From contig CADBUD010000081.1 of the NCBI GenBank assembly GCA_902797785.1, positions 1 through 22,170 on the forward strand: a stretch of 22,170 bases of DNA. Reading direction: 5' to 3'. The first letter of the stretch is position 1, and the number at the start of each line of letters is the position of its first letter. Origin of the DNA: an uncultured Lachnospiraceae bacterium (GTDB lineage Bacteria; Bacillota; Clostridia; Lachnospirales; Lachnospiraceae). Positions 15,952-22,170 of this stretch are shown here, in pieces. A model generated the notes under the pieces. The model was given only the letters and a program-made list of their open reading frames with translations, had not been told where the DNA came from and ran no database searches. The position numbers and the translations under genes were made by a program.

Positions 15952-16446
15952 ATGAAAACGAGAGCAATATATCCGGGGAGCTTTGATCCGCTTACCTTGG
16001 GACATTTGGATATTATTGAACGATCCTCGAAGATGTTTCCTGAATTGATTGTGGCAGTATTGAGGAATCGAGCGAAAGATCCTGTATTTTCTGTAGAAGA
16101 ACGGGTGGAAATGATTCGTAAGCTGACAGAGCATAATAAAAGAGTTCATGTAGATTCCTTCGATGGTCTGTTAATGGATTACGCAGACAGTGTCAATGCC
16201 GGAGTCATTGTCCGGGGACTGCGTGCCGTCACAGATTTTGAATATGAGCTTCAGATTGCCCAGATGAATCATACCATCAATGAAAAGGTAGACACTATCT
16301 TTTTGACGACGAGCCTTGAGTATGCTTACTTAAGCTCCACCATTGTAAAAGAAGTAGCTTCTTATGGGGGGGATATTTCTAAATTCGTGCCGAAACTGGT
16401 TGAAGAAAAATGTCTGGAGAAATTTGGGGGAAGAAAGGAAGGATAA
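15952..16446 (+). CDS. coaD: Phosphopantetheine adenylyltransferase
   Basis: Penultimate step of coenzyme A synthesis: transfers AMP from ATP to 4'-phosphopantetheine, giving dephospho-CoA. 164 residues, the usual size of the hexameric bacterial enzyme. The nucleotidyltransferase motif [10 protein letters not shown] is at residues 9-18, where His18 is the ATP-binding histidine. Further conserved stretches are [20 protein letters not shown] in the middle and a [16 protein letters not shown] block near the C terminus, the ISSTxVR-like motif. Its ribosome site lies in the tail of rsmD, and the next gene starts three bases after its stop, so the three are translated from one message. Confidence 0.97.
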   Translation: MKTRAIYPGSFDPLTLGHLDIIERSSKMFPELIVAVLRNRAKDPVFSVEERVEMIRKLTEHNKRVHVDSFDGLLMDYADSVNAGVIVRGLRAVTDFEYELQIAQMNHTINEKVDTIFLTTSLEYAYLSSTIVKEVASYGGDISKFVPKLVEEKCLEKFGGRKEG

Positions 16447-16449
16447 AGA

Positions 16450-17454
16450 ATGCAGGGATTCAGTCACATTGAGAAACTGGTAGAGGATTTTGAAAACTAT
16501 TTACAAAATTGTAAAGAAAAACTTTTTAGCTCCAATGAAATCATTGTATCCAGGGATGAAGTAGAATTTTATATTAGCGCAATAAAGAAAGCTATTGAAC
16601 CTGAGAAGCATCGGTTTGCCGGTCTGCTCAAGAATAAAAATGAAATTATAAAGGATGCGGAAGATAAGGCGGACAAGATTCTTTCTGATGCGAATGCCCA
16701 GGTCACAGAGATTACAAATGAACTCCAGATCATGCAGACTGCTTACGCGCGGGCCAATAAGATTTTAGAAACAGCGAGAAAAGAAGAGGAAGAAATTTTA
16801 GAAACAGCGCGAAAAAAGGCAACAGATATGCAGATGAATGCAATGTATTATACAGATGGAATACTTCGGGATGTGCAGGTTCTAATTAAAGAGACTGTGT
16901 CGACGAATACCCAAAATCTTGAGGCGGCGAATCGCAGCCTAAAAAGCATTTTTGATACCATAACAGAAAATCGAAATGAGCTTCCGATTCTGGATGACAA
17001 TGCCCAGGAGCAGCAGGAGGAACAACAGCAGCCTCAGCAGCGTCAGATCAGGGCATATCAGGCACAAGGGTATTCTGTGCCGCCTCAGCAGATGCCGGAA
17101 TATGCATCACAGGTGAAGCAGCCGGGCTATGCAGAGCAAATACAGCAGTCAGCCTATGAAGAGAAGATTCAGCAGGCGGCTTATGAAGAACAAATGCAGC
17201 AGCTTCAGGATCGTACAGCACAGGTACAGCAGGCTCAAGGACAATATTCGCCAAAGACGAAGATGGAAGGTTATCAGACAGGTCAGATTCCACGAACGGA
17301 AATCAAGAAACAGCCGGAAAAGATGAAGCTTGATGAGCCACTGGCCAAAGAAATTGATCCAAATACGAGTAAGATGAAATCCGTAAAAGTAAAATTAAAA
17401 TCGGATTCTGCAGAGGATATCATTGGATTAGCTAAAGGCGTGTTGAGTGATTAA
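16450..17454 (+). CDS. Coiled-coil protein with glutamine-rich tail
   Basis: A 334-residue soluble protein. Residues about 1-180 are one long helix with heptad pattern, including AEDKADKILSDANAQV and the tandem ARKEEEEILETARKKA, like DivIVA-type or ATP-synthase-subunit-B/E-type stalks. Residues about 186-280 are a glutamine-rich low-complexity segment with a short imperfect repeat (YAEQIQQS, YEEKIQQA, YEEQMQQL). The C terminus is a lysine-rich, conserved-looking end (KSVKVKLKSDSAEDIIGLAKGVL). The likely role is structural, perhaps in division-site or envelope organisation; no enzyme motif is present. Start ATG with AAGGA upstream; third gene of the rsmD-coaD operon. In Bacillus, ylbJ follows coaD directly, so this gene is an addition between them. 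Databases may label similar proteins as ATPase subunits; I see no basis for such activity. Confidence 0.8.
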   Translation: MQGFSHIEKLVEDFENYLQNCKEKLFSSNEIIVSRDEVEFYISAIKKAIEPEKHRFAGLLKNKNEIIKDAEDKADKILSDANAQVTEITNELQIMQTAYARANKILETARKEEEEILETARKKATDMQMNAMYYTDGILRDVQVLIKETVSTNTQNLEAANRSLKSIFDTITENRNELPILDDNAQEQQEEQQQPQQRQIRAYQAQGYSVPPQQMPEYASQVKQPGYAEQIQQSAYEEKIQQAAYEEQMQQLQDRTAQVQQAQGQYSPKTKMEGYQTGQIPRTEIKKQPEKMKLDEPLAKEIDPNTSKMKSVKVKLKSDSAEDIIGLAKGVLSD

Positions 17455-17466
17455 GGATAGATCGCA

Positions 17467-17487
17467 GGTTTTTCGTTAACGAGTATA
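17467..17487 (-). repeat. Half copy of the TATACTCGTTAAC repeat
   Basis: On the minus strand TATACTCGTTAACG followed by an AAAACC-like run matches the left half of 7290-7334; the other half is missing or diverged. It covers the last three codons and stop of ylbJ. Confidence 0.5.
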
Positions 17488-18456
17488 GTGCAGCAATGGG
17501 ACACTCATAGTGGCGGCCAAAATGGCTGCCACTATTTTTGATTTAAAATATCGCAAGGAGGAAAGATTCTCCTTTTGAAGAAAACTGGCTGTCTGCGCAA
17601 AGGCAGAGAATCCTCCAAAGCAGCAAAGCGCCATCATACCGGGAAATAAAATCGGAAGCGGCAGCTGGGAGGCGGACAATTTTGAAAGTCCAACGGTGAC
17701 CTCCATTACGCAGGCGAGGGCGAGCGCGGCAGGATGCCCCGGAAAAATCCGCAGTGGAATACTGCTGAGAATAGAAAAAAGAATGATGTATCCCCCTAGT
17801 TTGACGATAGTTTCAAAAGCATCAAAGATGGAAGCGTCAATAAGAGAAAAACGGAGCTTTTCCAGATGCGGCAACGAGGAAGATGGCTTTTTGAAATATT
17901 CTGGTGCAGTTGACGAATCGTTTTTATCTTTAAAAAAGACAAAAGAGCAAAGGTCAGACAGCATAAGACCAAGAATGGGAGAGAAAAAGACAATCAGGAC
18001 CACAACCCAGCTTTTAGATGCGGGAAACGGGAGCAGAGCAGCAACAAATCCGGTCAGGAACATAGGACTTAAATGATTGCAGAATAACATGAGACGGGAG
18101 GCTTCTTTGGTGGAAATTTCGCCTAAACGGTGCAGATCACAGATGGTTTTTGCCCCCATGGGATAACCGAATAAAAAGCCACATAGTATACAATAGCTTC
18201 CTGGGGAAGAAACATGAAAAATTTTGGACAGAAAAGGAGAGACTGCATAAGTGATGTAGGAGGCTGCATGGGTCTGAATCATCAGGTTTGACAGTACCAG
18301 AAAGGGAAACAATGTCGGGAGCACTGTCTGAAACCAAAGCAGCAGACCAGCGCGCGCGGCGTAAAGGCTTTCTTGTGGAAATACCAAAAGATAACAGAGA
18401 AAGAAAAGCAGAACAGGAAAATAGAAAAGAGATTTAATGGAAAGATTTTTTTTCAT
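17476..18456 (-). CDS. ylbJ: Sporulation integral membrane protein YlbJ
   Basis: A 326-residue polytopic membrane protein of the nucleoside-recognition (Gate-domain) type; in Bacillus, YlbJ is made under mother-cell sporulation control and is needed for normal heat-resistant spores. Visible features are an N-terminal membrane helix (11-27), the conserved WFQTVLPTLFPFLVLSNLM (41-59), and LCGFLFGYPMGAKTICDLHRLG (91-112) with the FGYPMGAK signature, followed by several hydrophobic helices. The ATG at 18456 is chosen because AAGGAG lies just upstream; an upstream ATG at 18513 would add 19 polar residues without such a site. It stands convergent to the rsmD-coaD operon. Its last codons (LLHYTR) come from an intergenic repeat, and the operon's terminator lies inside its 3' end. 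Confidence 0.93.
   Translation of the reverse strand: MKKNLSIKSLFYFPVLLFFLCYLLVFPQESLYAARAGLLLWFQTVLPTLFPFLVLSNLMIQTHAASYITYAVSPFLSKIFHVSSPGSYCILCGFLFGYPMGAKTICDLHRLGEISTKEASRLMLFCNHLSPMFLTGFVAALLPFPASKSWVVVLIVFFSPILGLMLSDLCSFVFFKDKNDSSTAPEYFKKPSSSLPHLEKLRFSLIDASIFDAFETIVKLGGYIILFSILSSIPLRIFPGHPAALALACVMEVTVGLSKLSASQLPLPILFPGMMALCCFGGFSAFAQTASFLQKENLSSLRYFKSKIVAAILAATMSVPLLHYTR
17507..17539 (+). terminator. Terminator of the rsmD-coaD operon, inside the ylbJ coding region
   Basis: TAGTGGC-G-GCC (17508-17518) pairs with GGC-T-GCCACTA (17524-17534), with one G-U pair, and is followed by five T. In the opposite direction the same bases encode residues of ylbJ and no U tract follows, so ylbJ transcription should pass. 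Confidence 0.85.
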
Positions 18457-18491
18457 GGGATTCTCCTTTTCTTGGGGGATTGCATTCCTTT

Positions 18492-18529
18492 TATACTTAT
18501 TAACGCAAGCCATTTTGTTTATGAGTATA
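18492..18529 (+). repeat. Shortened copy of the TATACTCGTTAAC hairpin repeat
   Basis: Starts TATACTTATTAACGCAAGCC and ends GAGTATA. The first 23 bases agree well with 7290-7312; about seven bases of the right half are missing. It lies in the 128-base gap between the divergent ylbJ and pepD genes, where their promoters must be. Confidence 0.55.
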
Positions 18530-18584
18530 TTTTATGTGAAGGGAAAGGAATTTATGAAAAGAGATCAAAAGAAAGGTGAGAAAA

Positions 18585-20105
18585 ATGGATAAAAAAATAA
18601 AGAATACAATTTGCCTGTCCGGACTCAAGCCAGAGCGGGTTTGGCATTATTTTGGAGAAATTACACAGATACCGCATGGTTCCGGAAACACAAAAGAAAT
18701 CAGTGATTATTGTGTAGAGTTTGCCAAGAAGCACCAGCTGTTTTATCTTCAGGATGAATCACATAATATCATCATAAAAAAACCGGCTTCGCCCGGAGCA
18801 GAACAAGCGCCGGTCACAATGTTGCAGGGACATCTGGATATGGTATGTGAGCAGGAAAAAGACTCGGATTTGGACATGAAAAAAGATGGGCTAAAGCTCT
18901 ATGTGGAAGGAGATTATATTTCCGCAGAAAAAACGACCTTGGGAGGGGATGATGGAATCGCAGTCGCGATGGCGCTTGCTGTTTTAGAAGATTCGGAATT
19001 GATCCATCCGCCAATCGAAGCAGTATTTACCGTAGATGAAGAAATCGGAATGCTTGGGGCAGCTTCATTAGATAAGAGTGTATTATCCGGAACATATCTT
19101 CTCAATCTGGATTCCGAGCAGGAGGGAAGCTTTTTGTGCGGATGCGCAGGCGGAGCAAAGCTGACCGCCTCATTTCCACTGCAGGAAGAAGAAAATGAAA
19201 GAATCTCCGGGGAGGTTGAGGAAAGCGAAAAGCTCTGGGTAAGTCTTTTGGTAACAGGATGTATCGGTGGACATTCCGGAGCGGAGATCGATAAGGAACG
19301 CGCAAATGCAATTGTTCTATTGGGAGAGCTTCTGGGAAAAATAAATCGAACGATTCCCTTTGACCTGGCAGATTTAAATGGAGGCGGAATGGATAATGCC
19401 ATTGCAAGAACAGCGGGAGCCAGGCTCCGAATTAGGGAAACAGATTTTTCAAAGCTTCAGGCATTATGCGGGGAAACTACAGAAATCTGGAAAAATGAGT
19501 TTCGAAGAACGGATGGAGGAATTGAAATCGTACTGGATCACGAAATAGATCAGAATCCGGAGATTTCCGTGTATTCGAAGGAACGAAAAGAAAATCTTTT
19601 GTTTTTTATGAATGTGATGCCAAATGGAATTGAGCATTTTAGCGCAGATCTTCCGGGAATGGTAGAAACTTCATTAAATGTAGGAATCCTTAAAACGACC
19701 AGAGAGGCCGTATCCTTTTCCTTCTGTATTCGGAGCATGGTGGAAACAAGAAAAGAAAAGCTTTGCGAGCGACTTCAGATTTTGACAGAACATCTTGGAG
19801 GAACGATTTCCATTTCCGGAAGTTACCCGGGCTGGGAGTTCAGGGAAGAATCGGAATTAAGGAATTGTCTGGTAAAAGTATATGAAGAGCAATATCGAAA
19901 ACAGCCGCAAATTTTGGTAGAGCATGTGGGAGTAGAATGCGGGATGTTCATGGATGCAATGGAGGGATTGGATGGTGTGTCCTTAGGACCGGATATGGAA
20001 GATATCCATACACCGAGAGAACGCTTATCCATTTCTTCCGTGGAACGAGTATATACATTTTTATTGGAAGTGTTAAAACAGATTGCGCAGAGAAAGTCAT
20101 TATGA
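18585..20105 (+). CDS. pepD: Aminoacyl-histidine dipeptidase (M20 metallopeptidase)
   Basis: A 506-residue cytosolic zinc dipeptidase of the PepD type, which splits Xaa-His dipeptides such as carnosine and other short peptides. M20 residues are all in place: GHLDMV (His83, Asp85), the bridging Asp122 in GGDDGIA, DEEIG with the catalytic glutamate at 152, Asp176 in NLDSEQEG, and the C-terminal zinc histidine His475 in MEDIHTPRE. The NLDSEQEGSFLCGCAGG and GGHSGAEID segments are specific to PepD within M20, and the start (RVWHYFGEITQIPHGSGNTKEI) is typical. The start codon is the ATG at 18585, with AAAGGTGAG upstream; an in-frame GTG at 18576 is part of that site. It stands alone, divergent from ylbJ, and is followed by a terminator hairpin. 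The stop codon TGA lies within a 19-base repeat. Confidence 0.96.
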   Translation: MDKKIKNTICLSGLKPERVWHYFGEITQIPHGSGNTKEISDYCVEFAKKHQLFYLQDESHNIIIKKPASPGAEQAPVTMLQGHLDMVCEQEKDSDLDMKKDGLKLYVEGDYISAEKTTLGGDDGIAVAMALAVLEDSELIHPPIEAVFTVDEEIGMLGAASLDKSVLSGTYLLNLDSEQEGSFLCGCAGGAKLTASFPLQEEENERISGEVEESEKLWVSLLVTGCIGGHSGAEIDKERANAIVLLGELLGKINRTIPFDLADLNGGGMDNAIARTAGARLRIRETDFSKLQALCGETTEIWKNEFRRTDGGIEIVLDHEIDQNPEISVYSKERKENLLFFMNVMPNGIEHFSADLPGMVETSLNVGILKTTREAVSFSFCIRSMVETRKEKLCERLQILTEHLGGTISISGSYPGWEFREESELRNCLVKVYEEQYRKQPQILVEHVGVECGMFMDAMEGLDGVSLGPDMEDIHTPRERLSISSVERVYTFLLEVLKQIAQRKSL

Positions 20106-20121
20106 CGTAGTAAATATGTCA
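20103..20121 (+). repeat. 19-base palindromic repeat overlapping the pepD stop
   Basis: TGACGTAGTAAATATGTCA; the first three bases are the pepD stop codon. Third copy of the family also seen at 3540-3558 and 15341-15359. Confidence 0.65.
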
Positions 20122-20132
20122 TACCAAAAGCC

Positions 20133-20184
20133 GCGCACGGATTTGCATAGGAAATATGTTGCTTTACAAGGCAAATCCGTGCGC
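20133..20184 (+). terminator. Hairpin terminator after pepD
   Basis: GCGCACGGATTTGC (20133-20146) and GCAAATCCGTGCGC (20171-20184) are perfect 14-base complements around a 24-base loop. The T run behind it is poor (ATTAGTTTAT), so termination may be incomplete, or the structure may protect the transcript end. Confidence 0.65.
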
Positions 20185-20191
20185 ATTAGTT

Positions 20192-20236
20192 TATACCGTT
20201 AGCAAAAAACGGCAGCGGTTTTCGTTAACGAGTATA
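20192..20236 (-). repeat. 45-base TATACTCGTTAAC hairpin repeat, inverted copy
   Basis: The reverse complement begins TATACTCGTTAACGAAAACC and ends GCTAACGGTATA, the same element as 7290-7334 at the same length. It lies between the converging ends of pepD and the beta-helix gene, eight bases after the pepD hairpin. Confidence 0.75.
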
Positions 20237-20268
20237 ATCTTCATATCTTGCTTGTCTATGCTTACAGT

Positions 20269-20286
20269 AAACAAATGTATTTGTTT
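20269..20286. terminator. Weak hairpin behind the beta-helix gene
   Basis: AAACAAAT (20269-20276) and ATTTGTTT (20279-20286) are perfect complements around two bases. It lies 42 bases past the stop of the minus-strand gene. The stem is A+T-rich and no long U tract follows on either strand, so a terminator role is only possible. Confidence 0.3.
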
Positions 20287-20327
20287 GCTATTGAACTAAA
20301 AGCGCATGGATCATAAAACTCTGCGGG

Positions 20328-22004
20328 CTACTTTGTTTGTCCTTTGTTTCCGGAGAGCTTGACTCCTGAGATTCCCTTCCAAATGCCATGTCCTCCGCAT
20401 TTTTTATTGGTGTTTTTTATGATCCAGTAAACCTTAGCTCTTCCGGTCAACGAGATACCATTGCGTTTGATTCCGGTTATTTTATTAGAATGGATGGCGG
20501 ATATTTTTCCACTGCCGGAAACGGTGATTCCATTTTGCTTGCAGGTAGTAATGGTATTGTTCATGATACCGACAGTCTGTTTTTTGCCGCTTCCGACCGT
20601 ACCGCCCAAGATGCACATTCCGTGACGTCCGGAGTTCGTGATTGAGTTACCGGTAATATTAGTGACTTTCCCCTGATCGACAGTAATTCCGGTTCCGTTT
20701 GTTTTTGAAATTTTATTTTTGGATATCGATTTAATACTGCCGCCCTTGGAACCGGAGACCTTGGCAGCGGCGATTCCATTCGCACCAGTGCCCTTTACGA
20801 TATTACCACGGATGTTTTTTACTGTTCCACCGGTAACATTGATACCATTTCTTTTGGGTGAAAGAATGGTATTATTGTTAATGTTTGTGATATTTCCTCC
20901 GGCAATCGACATTGCGTGTTTTCCAGCATGATCCAGTGTATTGCCGGAAATTGAGGATAAGATACCACTTTCGACCATGATGGATGTGATTCCGGTTTGC
21001 GAAATTACATTTTGATCGATTGTTACCCCTGTAGATTGAATTTCATGAATGGCAAAACGATAAGGACCGGTGATGTGATTTCCCTTGACCTGAAGTCCAT
21101 CGATTCCGGTACAGCTGATTGCGGTTTTACAATAATTCATGGAGGAAGAGCAGGTAATGGTATTATTAGTGATGACAATATTTTTACATCTTGCTTTTCC
21201 ACTTTTAGAATAATGATGCTGACCTACGCCGCAAGGCATATTGATAAAGGTATTGTTTGCGACTGTGACGGAATCGCAGGCCGTACCGTCAATATATGTT
21301 GACTGAGCCCATTTCCCTTTTGATTCAGAAAGATTGCTCTCATTGCTTGTCCAAGCCGCCTCAATTTGAAATGCTTCTCTTGCAAATTCAAAATTTTTTT
21401 CCTGACCTTTTCGGTAACGGAAGCCCTCAAAGGTACAGCCGGTAACCGATCCGTTTTGCACCCCGATAAATTCCAGAATGTGACAGTCATACGTATTTTT
21501 TAGCTTACAGTTTCTGATCGTAATGTTTTTAGCATGATCAAACCGGACGACATCAGAAGAACTCTCAATGCGGGAAAGATCGCCGCCGTCTCATGTACCG
21601 CCCTCTAAAATGATATCATGGGACATGTTATATCCCCCGACCTGATCCATCTTGCCATTTTGGTCACAATTGTGAATAAGGTTCGTATTTAGACCTTCAT
21701 TGATTCGGGTAATAACAGCGTTCGAATCCAGAATCACATGGGTATTAGAAAAAATCTTCAGCGCCCGTTCCACATAATAAGTCCCGGAAGGAACATAGAT
21801 GGTAATCATCTGATTCGACCCTTTTGCCATGGATAGTGCGCTTTGCAGTGCGTCCGTATCCGCCTCATGATCAGAACCATCCGCACCGAATTCCTCATCT
21901 GTTACATTGTAATCATACTGTGGCTGCGCATGAAGGTGGTGTGATGGTGAGCTCAAAACTGCGCAGAATACCATTAAACCAAATAAAAAACATCTTTTCT
22001 TCAT
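20328..22004 (-). pseudogene. Secreted parallel beta-helix protein, interrupted by one in-frame TGA
   Basis: Reads as 558 codons in one frame except for a TGA at codon 138 (21591-21593). Upstream: a signal peptide (MKKRCFLFGLMVFCAVLSS, cleavage near residue 26) and the pectate-lyase-superfamily opening EEFGADGSDHEADTDALQSAL with IYVPSGTYYVE. The stop falls in LEGGT-stop-DGGDLS, where such proteins have GGTWDGG, so TGG for Trp has most likely become TGA. Downstream: a run of short beta-helix coils with repeated NNTI, NGI and GN motifs to the C terminus, without cell-wall anchor. Such folds bind or cleave polysaccharides; no catalytic residues can be assigned. Good ribosome site (AAAGGAG) and promoter remain, so the damage seems recent or is a base error. 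TGA serves as a true stop in neighbouring genes. It is not a frameshift. Residual products would be a 137-residue secreted fragment. Confidence 0.85.
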
Positions 22005-22035
22005 ATAAATAATCTCCTTTCTCCCAATTTAATTC

Positions 22036-22064
22036 ATTATAATAACTAAATCATAATAATGCAA
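22036..22064 (-). promoter_or_regulatory. Promoter of the beta-helix gene
   Basis: On the minus strand TTGCAT (22059-22064), a 17-base spacer and TATAAT (22036-22041), about 30 bases before the start codon at 22004. The strong match argues that the gene is, or was until recently, expressed. Confidence 0.7.
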
Positions 22065-22082
22065 ATAGTTTTTATTACTTCG

Positions 22083-22104
22083 TTTCCTGCTTCACAGCAG
22101 GAAA
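22083..22104. repeat. Short hairpin upstream of the beta-helix promoter
   Basis: TTTCCTGC (22083-22090) and GCAGGAAA (22097-22104) are perfect complements around six bases. The preceding CGTTTCCT recalls the right arm of the ATAGGAAACGA family, but the rest differs. Confidence 0.4.
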
Positions 22105-22166
22105 ATTTGATAAATAAAACAGCTTCTTACGTGCAAGCACGACGAATCTCTTTCATTTATCAAATT
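22104..22166. repeat. Inverted repeat at the right edge of the window
   Basis: AATTTGATAAAT (22104-22115) and ATTTATCAAATT (22155-22166) are perfect 12-base complements. The 39 bases between hold a small GTGC-AA-GCAC hairpin (22131-22140). It may be an intergenic repeat, a palindromic mobile element or the end structure of a gene beyond the edge. Confidence 0.5.
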
Positions 22167-22170
22167 GACT

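Noticed and set aside
18457..18513. Longer ylbJ start adding 19 residues
   Set aside because: The added part is polar and lacks a ribosome site, whereas AAGGAG stands right before the inner ATG and the membrane helix follows it naturally.
20388..21302. Repeated short motifs in the beta-helix region as a CRISPR-like array
   Set aside because: The repeats are degenerate at DNA level and correspond to protein coils of about 20-odd residues; there are no identical repeats with unique spacers.
20328..21461. The beta-helix region as a separate complete gene
   Set aside because: Its first Met has no ribosome site or signal peptide, and the frame continues without shift into the upstream part through the single TGA.
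21591..21593. TGA read through as Trp or selenocysteine
   Set aside because: TGA is the natural stop of several genes here (DUF5717, lipoprotein, pepD), the expected residue is Trp rather than Cys, and no selenocysteine insertion structure was seen.

Overview
The window looks like chromosomal DNA from an endospore-forming clostridial Firmicute, most probably of the family Lachnospiraceae. The grounds are: a groES-groEL operon under a perfect CIRCE operator; Shine-Dalgarno sites and -35/-10 boxes of Gram-positive type; the rsmD-coaD-(coiled-coil gene)-ylbJ neighbourhood, where ylbJ is a sporulation gene; an Fe-S, propeptide-type PurF; and a gene pair that I recognise from memory as the DUF5717 and DUF5716 families of that group. 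No CRISPR array, insertion sequence, tRNA or rRNA is visible.

Layout. 1-1021: tail of a possible upstream gene, a bidirectional terminator, and an MscS-type channel gene on the minus strand. 1022-3500: regulatory region with repeats, promoter and CIRCE, then groES, groEL and a terminator. 3501-13668: a long plus-strand run of seven closely spaced genes. Six are poorly characterised: a 1199-residue beta/alpha-solenoid protein, a protein resembling a degenerate Hsp70, a TPR protein, a two-helix membrane coiled-coil protein, a lipoprotein and a single-pass membrane protein. The seventh is purF. 13778-15211: purB, set apart by two structured repeats. 15269-17539: promoter and rsmD-coaD-coiled-coil operon, whose terminator lies inside the 3' end of the convergent ylbJ gene (17476-18456, minus). 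18585-20184: pepD and its terminator. 20328-22004: a secreted parallel beta-helix gene on the minus strand, broken by a single in-frame TGA.

The six-gene block 3670-12184 is the best candidate for an undescribed system. It combines an Hsp70-like protein with possible substrate-domain-like C terminus, two helical-repeat proteins, two integral membrane proteins and a lipoprotein whose mature part would face outside. That reads as one assembly spanning the membrane, perhaps a chaperone or secretion-quality device. It lies next to groESL but has its own promoter. The function is inference; the gene order, membrane segments and motif resemblances are seen in the sequence.

The intergenic regions carry at least four families of short palindromic repeats (45, 19, about 28 and 38-45 bases), one of which supplies the last codons of ylbJ and another the stop codon of pepD.
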